Positions 52,223 through 60,398 of a stretch of 64,000 nt of DNA are shown here, one piece after another (position 1 is the stretch's first letter; the number at the start of each line of letters is the position of its first letter). The notes beneath the pieces were generated by a model. That model searched no databases, was not told where the DNA came from, and worked only from the letters and a program-made list of their open reading frames with translations. This stretch comes from Hymenobacter persicinus (GTDB lineage Bacteria; Bacteroidota; Bacteroidia; Cytophagales; Hymenobacteraceae). The stretch spans positions 1-64,000 of the forward strand of contig NZ_SEWE01000012.1 of NCBI RefSeq assembly GCF_004167665.1, given 5' to 3'. The position numbers and the translations under genes are program-made.

Positions 52223-53266
52223 ATGTCCACTATCAGCGAACTGAAGGAGCTGCTCGCGCAGCCCCGGCAGATTTTCATCACCACCCACCACAAGCCCGAC
52301 GCCGATGCCCTCGGCTCGTCTTTGGGCCTGGCGGGCTACCTGCGGAAGAAAGGTCACCACGTCACGGTGGTCACGCCTTCCGACTACCCCGATTTCCTGG
52401 CCTGGATGCCCGGCAACGACTCGGTCATCGTGTATGACCCGCGGCGCAACGACGCGCAGGTGCGGGAAATCATTGGCACGGCGGAGGTCATCTTTTGCCT
52501 CGACTTCAGCTGTCTGGGCCGCATCAACGAGATGGGCGAGTACATCCGGCAGGCCCCGGGCACCAAGGTGCTCATCGACCACCACCTCGAGCCCGAGCAG
52601 TTTGCCGACCTCGATTTCTCCAACCCCAAGGCGGCCGCCACGGCGGAGCTGGTGTTTGAGGTAATCCGGGATTTGGGCGACCAGGACTTGATTGACGTGG
52701 GCATGGGCGAGAGCCTCTACGCCGGCATCATGACCGACACGGGCTCGTTTCGCCACCCCAGCACCTCGCGCAACGTGCATTTGATCATTGCCGAGCTGCT
52801 CAACGCCGGCATCGACCTTTCGTCGGTGCACCGCCGCATCTACGACTCCCACTCCGAGATGCGCCTACGCTTTCTGGGTTTTGTGCTCAAGGATAAGCTG
52901 GTGGTGCTGCGCGAATACAACACGGCCTACATTGCCATTACTCAGGACGAGCTGCGCCAGTACCAGTCCAAAACCGGGGACACCGAGGGGCTGGTCAACT
53001 TCGCGCTCAGCATCGAGGGCGTCGTGTTTGCCGCCGTGCTCATCGACCGGGGCCAGGCCGTCAAGATTTCCTTCCGCTCGGTTGGCGACTTCTCGGTCAA
53101 TGAGTTTGCCCGCAAAAACTTCAATGGCGGCGGCCACCACAACGCGTCCGGCGGCATCAGCCACGACCCGCTCGACGTGACCGTGCAGCGCTTCCTGGAC
53201 CTGCTGCCCGCCTACCAGACCCAGCTTGTGACGGCCCCGTTAGCGGTTGCGCCGCCCGCGGCGTAA
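52223..53266 (+). CDS. DHH/DHHA1 phosphoesterase, NrnA-type
   Basis: This 347-residue protein is of the bifunctional oligoribonuclease/PAP phosphatase family. The metal-binding motifs are THHKPDADALGSSLG (about residues 21-35), FCLDFSC (about 93-99), VLIDHHLEPEQF (DHH, about 115-126) and MTDTGSFRH (about 169-177). The DHHA1 RNA-binding Gly motif is NFNGGGHHNASGG (about 297-309). It degrades short oligoribonucleotides and/or pAp in the cytoplasm. The downstream FKBP genes begin 37 nt later on the same strand, so read-through is possible. Confidence 0.93.
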   Translation: MSTISELKELLAQPRQIFITTHHKPDADALGSSLGLAGYLRKKGHHVTVVTPSDYPDFLAWMPGNDSVIVYDPRRNDAQVREIIGTAEVIFCLDFSCLGRINEMGEYIRQAPGTKVLIDHHLEPEQFADLDFSNPKAAATAELVFEVIRDLGDQDLIDVGMGESLYAGIMTDTGSFRHPSTSRNVHLIIAELLNAGIDLSSVHRRIYDSHSEMRLRFLGFVLKDKLVVLREYNTAYIAITQDELRQYQSKTGDTEGLVNFALSIEGVVFAAVLIDRGQAVKISFRSVGDFSVNEFARKNFNGGGHHNASGGISHDPLDVTVQRFLDLLPAYQTQLVTAPLAVAPPAA

Positions 53267-53303
53267 CTTGCCCCAAAATCTTCTTTCCAATTCTTCCCTT
53301 TTC

Positions 53304-54281
53304 ATGCTCCTTCAACGCAATTTTCTGAGCCTGGCCCTGGCGGCCGGCGTCATGAGCCTAGCCTCCTGCACCAAGGGCGGCGGTGATTTCGCCAAGACTC
53401 CCTCCGGTATTGAGTACAAAGTCTTCAAAAACGAAGGCGGCAAATACAGCGGCCGGGAAGTAGCCGCCACCGGCGACGAAACCTACAAGTCCCGCCTGGG
53501 CAAGATCCTGGCGCTGAACGTGGAGTACCGCACTTACAAAGACTCCATCCTGTTCAACTCGCGCAAGCAGCAGGGCCTGCCGATGCGCATTGAGCTCCAG
53601 GACGTGAAAGTGAAGGGCGGCATCGAGGAAGCCATTGCCATGCTCCAGCCCGGCGACTCGGCCATCTTCCGCTTCAACGTGGACACGATTTTCGCCAAGT
53701 CGTTCAAGCAGCCCGTGCCACCGTTCATGAAGCCCAAAGCCGGCAAAGATGCCAAGGCTGAGCCCGCTTTCATGACCATGTACGTGAAGGCCGACAAGCT
53801 CCAGACCCGCGAGGAGGCTACGGCCGACCAGCAGAAGCAGATGGAGGAGCAGCAGAAAAAGATGATGGCCTACGCGGAAGAGCAGATCAAGAAGGACGAC
53901 GTGATTCTGCAGGACTACATCAAGAAAAACAACCTGACGGCCAAGAAGGACCCCTCGGGCATCTACTACGTGGTAACCAAGCCCGGCACCGGCGCCGCAC
54001 CCAAGCAGGGCCAGACCGTGTCGGTACTCTACAAGGGCTCGTTGCTCGACGGCAAAGTGTTCGACTCGTCGGAGAAGATGGGCAACAAGCCGATCGAGTT
54101 TCCGCTGGGCGTGGGCCAGGTGATTCCGGGCTGGGACAAGGGCATTGCCCTGCTCAACAAGGGCACTAAGGCCACGCTGCTGATTCCGTCGTCGCTGGCC
54201 TACGGGCAGCGCGGCGCCGGCCAGGACATTCCGGCCGATGCCCCCCTGCGTTTCGACGTGGAACTGGTTGACGTTAAGTAG
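53304..54281 (+). CDS. FKBP-type prolyl isomerase lipoprotein, two-domain
   Basis: This 325-residue protein has a lipoprotein signal (LALAAGVMSLASC, Cys at about 19). The N-terminal half contains a degenerate FKBP-like domain (LPMRIELQDVKVKGGIEEAI, LQPGDSAIFRFNVDTIF). A charged Glu/Gln/Lys coiled-coil-like linker follows (residues about 175-205). The C-terminal 95 residues form an active-looking FKBP domain: VSVLYKGSLLDGKVFDSSE, VIPGWDKGIALLNKGTKATL, IPSSLAYGQRG, LRFDVELVDVK. It probably folds exported proteins in the periplasm. It is the first of four FKBP genes in a row. The ATG at 53304 is chosen because it opens the lipoprotein signal. Confidence 0.9.
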   Translation: MLLQRNFLSLALAAGVMSLASCTKGGGDFAKTPSGIEYKVFKNEGGKYSGREVAATGDETYKSRLGKILALNVEYRTYKDSILFNSRKQQGLPMRIELQDVKVKGGIEEAIAMLQPGDSAIFRFNVDTIFAKSFKQPVPPFMKPKAGKDAKAEPAFMTMYVKADKLQTREEATADQQKQMEEQQKKMMAYAEEQIKKDDVILQDYIKKNNLTAKKDPSGIYYVVTKPGTGAAPKQGQTVSVLYKGSLLDGKVFDSSEKMGNKPIEFPLGVGQVIPGWDKGIALLNKGTKATLLIPSSLAYGQRGAGQDIPADAPLRFDVELVDVK

Positions 54282-54299
54282 TCGTTAGCGCACATACAG

Positions 54300-54344
54300 G
54301 CCGTCGTACCTGCGCCCTTGGGACGGGTGCGACGGCTTTTTTTT
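54300..54344 (+). terminator. terminator-like hairpin between the first and second FKBP genes
   Basis: The imperfect stem gccgtcgtacc / gggtgcgacggc is followed by eight T, ending just before the next start codon. It probably gives partial termination. Confidence 0.7.
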
Positions 54345-54346
54345 GC

Positions 54347-54853
54347 ATGAAGCACTCCATGAAAAAACGCGTTTTCAGCCCGGCCCGCCGCTTTCTGCTG
54401 GTGGCAGTCCTCGGCGCCGGCAGTTTGCTCAGCGCCTGCAAGAAGGACTACGTGAAGATTGATGACAAGCTCATCAACAAGTACCTGACCGACAACCAGA
54501 TTACCAACGCCCAGCGGCAGGAGTCGGGCCTGTACTACGTGCCCTACACCACCGACAGCGTGGCCGTGCAGGCCAAGGCCGGCCGGACCGTGTCGGTGCT
54601 TTACACCGGCAAGTTGCTGAATGGGACCATTTTCGACGCCTCGGCCCGCCACGGCAACGTGCCCATCAGCTTCGTGCTGGGTCAGGGCCGGGTTATCAAG
54701 GGCTGGGACGAGGGCATTGCCCTGATGCACAAGGGCGACAAAGGCCTGCTGCTGATTCCGTCGGCGCTGGCCTACGGTGAAGCCGGCTCCCCGCCCTCGA
54801 TTCCGAAAAATGCGCCCCTGCAGTTTGAGGTGCAGCTCGTGGATGTCCGGTAA
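54347..54853 (+). CDS. FKBP-type prolyl isomerase lipoprotein
   Basis: This 168-residue protein has a lipoprotein signal (LLVAVLGAGSLLSAC). A helical spacer (DDKLINKYLTDNQITNAQ) is followed by one FKBP domain: VSVLYTGKLLNGTIFDASAR, FVLGQGRVIKGWDEGIALM, LLIPSALAYGEAG, LQFEVQLVDVR. All the usual active-site aromatic and Asp positions are kept. An ATG at 54359 is an alternative start that gives a shorter signal peptide. It lies second in the FKBP cluster. Confidence 0.9.
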   Translation: MKHSMKKRVFSPARRFLLVAVLGAGSLLSACKKDYVKIDDKLINKYLTDNQITNAQRQESGLYYVPYTTDSVAVQAKAGRTVSVLYTGKLLNGTIFDASARHGNVPISFVLGQGRVIKGWDEGIALMHKGDKGLLLIPSALAYGEAGSPPSIPKNAPLQFEVQLVDVR

Positions 54854-54862
54854 CTCTGAAAC

Positions 54863-54905
54863 AACGGCGCCCCGGACCCTATGCAACCCGGTCCGGCCGT
54901 TTTTT
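54863..54905 (+). terminator. hairpin between the second and third FKBP genes
   Basis: The bulged stem acggcgccccggacc / ggtccggccgt is followed by T6, ending 12 nt before the next ATG. It could act as attenuator or terminator. Confidence 0.6.
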
Positions 54906-54916
54906 CTCCTTTAAGT

Positions 54917-55483
54917 ATGATGATGAACATTTCAACGAAACAATTCGGGCTCACCCGCCTGGTCGTAGCCCTGCTGGCTCTGACCTCGCTGCTGAGCGCC
55001 TGCAAGAAGGAAACCAGCACTCAGAAAGCATTCCGGGAGCACGAAGAGGCCCAGAAGATAATCGACGACGCCGAAATCCAGGACTACTTCACCCGCCACA
55101 ACATCAACAGCAGCAAGTACCAGCGCCTGGAGTCGGGCGTGTACCTGGTGGATGCCGATACCGTAGCCAATGGGACCGGTCCTAACGTGGTCAGCGGGCA
55201 GACGGTGCAGGTGAAGTATACCGGCCGCTTTATCAAGGCCAGCCGCGAAGACGTTATCTTCGACCAGTCGTTCGGCAACCGCACGCTCTGCCAGTGCTTC
55301 GAAGTGCTGGTCGACCAGAGCGCCGTTATCAAGGGCTGGCACGAGGCCATCAAGAACATGAAGCTGGGCACTCGTAAGCGGGTGTTTATTCCTTCGTACA
55401 TGGCCTACGGTCCGACCGGCTCGGCCCTGATCCCCGCCGATGAGCCGCTGATGTTCTACATGGAAATTTCCAAGGTCAAGTAG
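54917..55483 (+). CDS. FKBP-type prolyl isomerase lipoprotein, diverged
   Basis: This 188-residue protein has a lipoprotein signal (LVVALLALTSLLSAC). A charged spacer precedes a diverged FKBP domain: VQVKYTGRFIKASREDVIFD, AVIKGWHEAIKNMKLGTRKR, FIPSYMAYGPTGS, LMFYMEISKVK. An extra Cys pair, TLCQCFEVL, occurs in the flap region. Three ATG codons stand in a row at the start; the first is used. Enzyme activity may be reduced. The next FKBP begins 2 nt after its stop, so the two are coupled. Confidence 0.85.
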   Translation: MMMNISTKQFGLTRLVVALLALTSLLSACKKETSTQKAFREHEEAQKIIDDAEIQDYFTRHNINSSKYQRLESGVYLVDADTVANGTGPNVVSGQTVQVKYTGRFIKASREDVIFDQSFGNRTLCQCFEVLVDQSAVIKGWHEAIKNMKLGTRKRVFIPSYMAYGPTGSALIPADEPLMFYMEISKVK

Positions 55484-55485
55484 CG

Positions 55486-55935
55486 TTGGCAGCCCTGACC
55501 CGCCTCTGGCCCGTTGTAGTGCTGGTGTTGCTGCTGACGGCTTCGGCAGCCACCGCCCGCCCCGCTCCCGCCGACACCGTGCGGCTCAGCAGCGGCGTGC
55601 GGTACGTGGTGCGCCAGCCCGGCGCGGGCGCCCCCGCCCAGCCCGGCGACCGGATGGCGGTGCACTACACCGGCTTTCTGCCCGACGGCCACATTTTCGA
55701 CTCCTCGGTGGCCCAGGGCAAGCCGTTGCGGCTGCGCGTGGGCCGCGGGGAAGTTATTCCGGGCTGGGACGAGGTGCTGCTGCACCTGCCCGCCGGGGCC
55801 CGGGCCTGGGTTTCCATTCCGGCCCGGCTGGCCTACGGCGCCCAGGGCGTGCGCAACCCCGACGACGAGCGGCGCTACCTGATTCCGCCGGACACCAACC
55901 TGGTCTTCGAGCTGGAAATAGTTAAAGTCAAGTAG
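55486..55935 (+). CDS. FKBP-type prolyl isomerase, exported
   Basis: This 149-residue protein is taken from a TTG start 2 nt after the preceding stop. It is the only start that gives a full signal peptide (WPVVVLVLLLTASAATARP). The FKBP domain is complete: MAVHYTGFLPDGHIFDSSVA, VIPGWDEVLLHLPAGARAWV, IPARLAYGAQGV, TNLVFELEIVKVK. It lacks a lipobox Cys, so it would be soluble in the periplasm, unlike the three lipoproteins before it. A terminator closes the cluster. Confidence 0.85.
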   Translation: MAALTRLWPVVVLVLLLTASAATARPAPADTVRLSSGVRYVVRQPGAGAPAQPGDRMAVHYTGFLPDGHIFDSSVAQGKPLRLRVGRGEVIPGWDEVLLHLPAGARAWVSIPARLAYGAQGVRNPDDERRYLIPPDTNLVFELEIVKVK

Positions 55936-55960
55936 CCTCCCGCCGGAGTCAGCACCAACG

Positions 55961-55991
55961 AAAAGGCCCACCCTATCCGGATGGGCCTTTT
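55961..55991. terminator. terminator between the FKBP cluster and recO
   Basis: The hairpin aaaaggccca / tgggcctttt has inner TCC/GGA pairing. It is symmetrical, so it also serves recO on the minus strand. Confidence 0.8.
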
Positions 55992-56016
55992 GCTTGCGGG
56001 TAGTTTTCCTTTGGCC

Positions 56017-56739
56017 CTACTCAGCCAGCACTTCCGACAGCACGTCGAGAGAGCGAATGTCGCCGAGCTTCTCGATGTGAAGCTGGTAGTAGCGAATCAG
56101 CACGTCGAGCAGTTCGCGGCGGACCCGGCCGTTGGGAATGGTGGTGCGGGTGGGGTCGCGCAGCAGCTCGTCGAAATAGTGGTCGAATTCGCGGAAGCGC
56201 AGCGCGGCCGGGCCGGGCCCCTGGGCGCTGGTGGCCGGGGCGGCGCTGGCAAAAGCCACCTGGGAGGTCACTTCCTCGCCCGACTCGGGCCCGAAGCCCA
56301 GGTAGCCCGCAAATTCGAGCAGGAAGGCCAGGGCAAAGTTTTCGAAGCCCTCCTTCTGCTGGTCGAAGGCGAGAATGGAATCGTGCAAGAAGTTGAACAA
56401 CGGCTCATTTTCCTCTTCCTCGAGCAGAGTGCGGCCCATAATTTCGGATAGCACCAGCACCACGCTGCTCTTGCGCACGTCGTAGGGCAGGGTGCTGAAG
56501 GGAATGGCGCACCGAAACTCCGAAAGCCGCGTGATGCCGCCCTGCCGGGAGGTGTAGGCCACTAGGTCGAGCAGGGTGAAGGGCTGAAACAGGGCAATGC
56601 GCCCCGGAGGCTTGGCCTTGCGCACCCCATTGACGATGTAGGTCTGCAGGCCCAGCCGCTCGGTATACACCCGGGCAATGATGGACGTTTCGCGGTACTT
56701 GATGTAGTTCAGGACAATGCCCCGGGTCTTGATAAGCAT
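56017..56739 (-). CDS. recO: DNA repair protein RecO
   Basis: This 240-residue protein has the RecO start LIKTRGIVLNYIKYRETSII (OB fold, residues about 2-21) and TYIVNGVRKAKPPGR. A helical C-terminal domain follows, with FENFALAFLLEFAGYLGFGP in the zinc-finger position but without the Cys ligands, as is common in Bacteroidota. It loads RecA with RecF/RecR and anneals strands. The ATG at 56739 is chosen at the conserved start. It lies 88 nt downstream of porZ, an arrangement seen in other Bacteroidota. Confidence 0.9.
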   Translation of the reverse strand: MLIKTRGIVLNYIKYRETSIIARVYTERLGLQTYIVNGVRKAKPPGRIALFQPFTLLDLVAYTSRQGGITRLSEFRCAIPFSTLPYDVRKSSVVLVLSEIMGRTLLEEEENEPLFNFLHDSILAFDQQKEGFENFALAFLLEFAGYLGFGPESGEEVTSQVAFASAAPATSAQGPGPAALRFREFDHYFDELLRDPTRTTIPNGRVRRELLDVLIRYYQLHIEKLGDIRSLDVLSEVLAE

Positions 56740-56827
56740 GCGTTGCTGGGCTGGATTCGTGGATGACGGGCCCGGACAGTAGAACACCGGCCGGCGCAAA
56801 AACAGTCCCGGCCGGCCCGGCGGCGCC

Positions 56828-59194
56828 TTATTTGGCCACTACCGCCACCTTGCTAATGCAGCCGTTCTTGCCTTCGGCATCAGAGGAGAGCACCAAGTAT
56901 ACGCCCGACTGCACTTTGCGGCCGTTGTAGTCGGTCAGGTTCCAGACCACGGTACCCCCGCTGGGCCGGGTTTGGTAGACGAGCTTGCCGGTCACGTCCG
57001 TGATTTTGACGTAGCCGTTGTTGGCCAGACCGGAAATACCCACTTCGCCGGTAAAATCAGTGCGTACGGGATTAGGCGACACTTTCGCGCACGAGACCTT
57101 ACCCTCCGTCACCGTGGCCGAGCCCCGGTAGGCCACCACGCCCCCGGTCGTGGCCACGAAAACCTCGCCGGTCCGGTCGTTGATGTCAATATCGACGATA
57201 TTGTTGGTGGGCAGGGGGCTGTTTTCGGTCGTGAAGTGCTGCAGGGCCTCGTCGGCGTCTTCGTTGAAGAGCCACAGGCCCCGGTCGGTACCAAACCACT
57301 TGCGGTTACCTCCATCCACGGCCACGGCGTGCACCACTTCGTCGCGCAGGGCCGGGAAGCCCGAGCTGGGGCCCCGGCGCACGATGGGCGTGCGGAAGTC
57401 GACGCCGTTGCCGGCCAGAAACACTTGGCTGGGGTCATTGTACACCGCCACGCCCTTACTGGTGGCCACCCAGATATCGCCTTTGCGGTCCTTCACCACG
57501 TCGTAAACCTCGCCCGAGGGCAGGCCTTCGCCGCCGCTGGCAAAGTAGCGGACGCCCTTGGTCTTATCGTCGTAGCACACCATGCCGTTGCCCCCCAGGC
57601 GCGCCTGCGAAACCCAGGCGTAGCCGTTGTCGTCGAGGGCCAGCCGCTCCAGGTTTTCCGAAGATGGGAAGTACGCCGTGCTCCGCCAGGTGTTGGCCGT
57701 AGAGTTGTAAATCACTAGGCCGGGAATACCGCTTTTCTGGTGGCGGTTGACCATCCACACGTTGCCCGAGCCGTCGGTAGCCACGTCAGTGATGCGGGTG
57801 TAGAGTGGGTCGTTGCGCAGGGCGTCGGCCGAGTACAACGGTACGCCGGGTGTACCCAGAGTGAACTGCTTGAACTGCCCGGGGCCCTTCCACTGCAGTA
57901 GCCCGTCGCCGTAGGTAGCAATGTAGAGCGTGCCATCGGGGGTGCGGGCGCCGCGGGTGAGGTCCTTCAGGTTGGGGTAGTCGGCCCGGCTCGGATAGTT
58001 CTCGTCCGTGAAGTTGGTCCAGCGGCCATCCTTGTACTCGTAGAAGCCGGCCCGGTAGTCCTGCTGCAGGTAGCGGTCAAAATAGCCCCCGCTGAAGATG
58101 TCAACGGTGTTGGTACGGGCGTCGGCCAGGATGCTGAACGAGCGGGCAAACGCGGGGGCATTGGCCACAAACTTCTCCACCTGCTGTCCATTGGTCGTCT
58201 TGAGCAGGCCGCTTTGCAGGTCAGCAATGTAGAACGTGCCCGACTTGTCCTGCAACGCCATCTGGGGCCGGGGCACCAGGGCGGCCGTGCCGAGGCGGCT
58301 AACGGTGTTATCGGCTTTCAGAATGGATAACGTCGGGGCACTATTGCTTTCACTGGCAATCAGCAGGCCGGCCGGAGAAGCCGTCAGCTGGCGGTACCGG
58401 TCGGCGTACACCGAAAACACGGGCTGCCAGCCGGGGCCCGAGCAGTTGTAGCAGAAGATATTGCTGAAGTCGGCCCCGACGTAAACCCGGTCGCCCATCA
58501 CGGCCATGGTCCGGTACTTGGGGTTGGTGCCGCCGGAGTTGTCGGGCAAGTCGATGGTCCAGCGGCGGTAGTCAAACAGGTTGTCGGTGAGGCGGCCGCG
58601 CATAACCCCAAACGAAGTACCCGCAAACAGGGTCCCGTTGGCAATGGCCGTCACGTAGACCTGGGCGGGCTGCCCGTTGGGGCCGATGTTGCCGTAGGTG
58701 TCGCGCACTTCCAGCTTTACCATATCAACCACCGCCAGGCCGAAGTTGCACGAGAGGTAGGCCAGCTTGCCGTTGAAGAAAATGTGGTTGATGGATTTGC
58801 TGCCCGTGAGCTGCTTGCGGGCAATGTCGCTGATGTTGCGGATGGAGCCGTCGTCGCCGAGCACGTCCAGGTTGCCGCTGGTGTAGGCCACCAGGGTTTG
58901 CTTGGTGGTGGCATCGTAGGCCACGGTGCTCACGCCCACGTCGTGCAGACCGTCGCGGCGGGAAAGCAGCTGGGTGGTGTTGAGCTCCTTGTCGTAGACG
59001 AAAAAAGCGTCTTCAGCCGCCACGTAGATGCGGTTGCCGGCATCGGCTAGCACCCGGGCGCGGTTGTTGGGCAGGTGCAGCTGCCAGTCGCCGAAGCCGG
59101 CCGTGCTCTGGGCCCGAACGGCAGCGGCACTGGTCAGGAGCAGCAGGAAAGACAGGAGGCCGGACCACCGGCGGGCGCGTAGCAAAACACTCAT
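56828..59194 (-). CDS. porZ: PorZ-type protein of the type IX secretion system
   Basis: This 788-residue protein has a signal peptide (LLSFLLLLTSAAAVRAQ). GFGDWQLHLPNNRARVLADA follows, and then two seven-bladed propellers of reg_prop-type repeats (YVAAEDAFFVYDKE, ISDIARKQL, VWVSQA). The C-terminus is a type A T9SS sorting domain (about residues 705-788: VSPNPVRTDF, GVYLVLSSDAEGK, ISKVAVVAK). PorZ is part of the cell-surface attachment complex that processes T9SS cargo and recognises A-LPS. The start is the ATG at 59194. It lies downstream of tdk and upstream of recO on the minus strand. Alternative: a propeller-only surface protein. Confidence 0.82.
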   Translation of the reverse strand: MSVLLRARRWSGLLSFLLLLTSAAAVRAQSTAGFGDWQLHLPNNRARVLADAGNRIYVAAEDAFFVYDKELNTTQLLSRRDGLHDVGVSTVAYDATTKQTLVAYTSGNLDVLGDDGSIRNISDIARKQLTGSKSINHIFFNGKLAYLSCNFGLAVVDMVKLEVRDTYGNIGPNGQPAQVYVTAIANGTLFAGTSFGVMRGRLTDNLFDYRRWTIDLPDNSGGTNPKYRTMAVMGDRVYVGADFSNIFCYNCSGPGWQPVFSVYADRYRQLTASPAGLLIASESNSAPTLSILKADNTVSRLGTAALVPRPQMALQDKSGTFYIADLQSGLLKTTNGQQVEKFVANAPAFARSFSILADARTNTVDIFSGGYFDRYLQQDYRAGFYEYKDGRWTNFTDENYPSRADYPNLKDLTRGARTPDGTLYIATYGDGLLQWKGPGQFKQFTLGTPGVPLYSADALRNDPLYTRITDVATDGSGNVWMVNRHQKSGIPGLVIYNSTANTWRSTAYFPSSENLERLALDDNGYAWVSQARLGGNGMVCYDDKTKGVRYFASGGEGLPSGEVYDVVKDRKGDIWVATSKGVAVYNDPSQVFLAGNGVDFRTPIVRRGPSSGFPALRDEVVHAVAVDGGNRKWFGTDRGLWLFNEDADEALQHFTTENSPLPTNNIVDIDINDRTGEVFVATTGGVVAYRGSATVTEGKVSCAKVSPNPVRTDFTGEVGISGLANNGYVKITDVTGKLVYQTRPSGGTVVWNLTDYNGRKVQSGVYLVLSSDAEGKNGCISKVAVVAK

Positions 59195-59250
59195 GGGCAA
59201 GAAATAGCAGCGGATAGAAAACCTGGAAAGCTAACGCCTTCCCGCGCGGA

Positions 59251-59877
59251 TTAGTGCTTAGCCGCGGCGCTGGTGGGCTCGGTATTTTTCTCGCGCATGC
59301 CGTCGAGAAAGCAGGGGCGGCAGCGGGCCTCGTACGAATCAGTTTCGCCGAGCAGGATCTTGCTTTCCGAGGCCGTGATGCGAAACGAGTAGGAGGCAAT
59401 TTCGCCGCAGCACACGCACACGGCGTGCACCTTGGTCACGTACTCGGCCACGGCCATCAGCGCGGGCATGGGGCCGAAGGGCTTGCCCAGAAAGTCCATG
59501 TCGAGGCCGGCCACAATCACGCGGGAGCCGCGGTTGGCCAGCTGCACGCACACATCTACCAATGACTCGTCGAAGAACTGAGCCTCGTCGACGCCCACCA
59601 CGTCGCAGGAGCCGGCCAGCAGCAGCATTTCCTGGGCAATGGGAATGGGCGTGGAGCGGATGCTGTTGGCGTTGTGCGACACCACGTCGAGCTCGTGGTA
59701 GCGCGTATCGAGGGCGGGCTTGAAGATTTCAACCCGCTGGCGGGCAATCTTGGCGCGGTTGAGGCGGCGAATCAGCTCCTCGGTCTTACCCGAAAACATG
59801 GAGCCGCAGACCACTTCAATCCAGCCCCGGCGGGCATTCATTTCGCGGCTGGTGCCGACGCGGGGTTCTATAAACAC
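59251..59877 (-). CDS. tdk: thymidine kinase
   Basis: This 208-residue type II thymidine kinase has the P-loop [15 protein letters not shown] (about residues 23-37), the DEAQFF motif (about 100-105) and the zinc-binding Cys pairs CVCC and CRPC in the C-terminal domain. The GTG at 59877 is chosen because it gives the VFIEPR start usual in this phylum; an ATG at 59841 is possible. It salvages thymidine, consistent with the nucleoside transporter at 50036. The minus-strand order tdk-porZ-recO with short gaps suggests an operon. Confidence 0.92.
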   Translation of the reverse strand: MFIEPRVGTSREMNARRGWIEVVCGSMFSGKTEELIRRLNRAKIARQRVEIFKPALDTRYHELDVVSHNANSIRSTPIPIAQEMLLLAGSCDVVGVDEAQFFDESLVDVCVQLANRGSRVIVAGLDMDFLGKPFGPMPALMAVAEYVTKVHAVCVCCGEIASYSFRITASESKILLGETDSYEARCRPCFLDGMREKNTEPTSAAAKH

Positions 59878-60040
59878 AAGGGTAGCAGTTTGTAGTGACC
59901 AGTGGTCCGGGGCCAGGCGGCCGGACGGAACGTCTAAAGTACGGCTTTCGGCCCGGCGGCCCAAGCCCGGTCCGGCCCACCAGAAAACAGATAACAGGCA
60001 GTCAGGGCGGTAGCGGCGCGGAAAAGATTTTGGCCCGGCC

Positions 60041-60364
60041 TCAGGGGGTGTAGCGCTGGTGGGGCAGCTGGGTAGCCTCGGGCGTGCGCCCCGTCACGTC
60101 GCCGGCGGGCAGGCGGGTCTGGCAGGTAAGCCGCTCGTGGGGCAGCAGGCGGCCAGCGGCGCGGTAGCGCAACTCCGCGTCGGTGGGCGGCGTTAGGTGT
60201 TCGAGGCCACTCACGACTTCAAGCCGGCAGGTGGTGCAGCGGCCCTTGGCCCCGCAGGCGTGCATCCAGTCGAAGCCGGCCGCGTGCAGGGCGGCGAGTA
60301 AGGTAGCGCCGGCGGGCACGTGGAGTACGGCGCCAGGCAGGTTTTGCACGGTTAGAGTGGGCAT
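60041..60364 (-). CDS. 2Fe-2S ferredoxin, plant/adrenodoxin fold
   Basis: This 107-residue electron carrier has a ubiquitin-like beta-grasp start ([20 protein letters not shown]). Cluster ligands are in [12 protein letters not shown] (about residues 36-47), and the fourth Cys is in [11 protein letters not shown] (about 76-86). Spacing fits a [2Fe-2S] ferredoxin. The partner is unknown. It lies upstream of tdk on the same strand and only 34 nt from the divergent gene at 60399. Confidence 0.85.
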   Translation of the reverse strand: MPTLTVQNLPGAVLHVPAGATLLAALHAAGFDWMHACGAKGRCTTCRLEVVSGLEHLTPPTDAELRYRAAGRLLPHERLTCQTRLPAGDVTGRTPEATQLPHQRYTP

Positions 60365-60398
60365 CTTTACCTAAATTGCCCGTTGAATCAGGCTTTCG

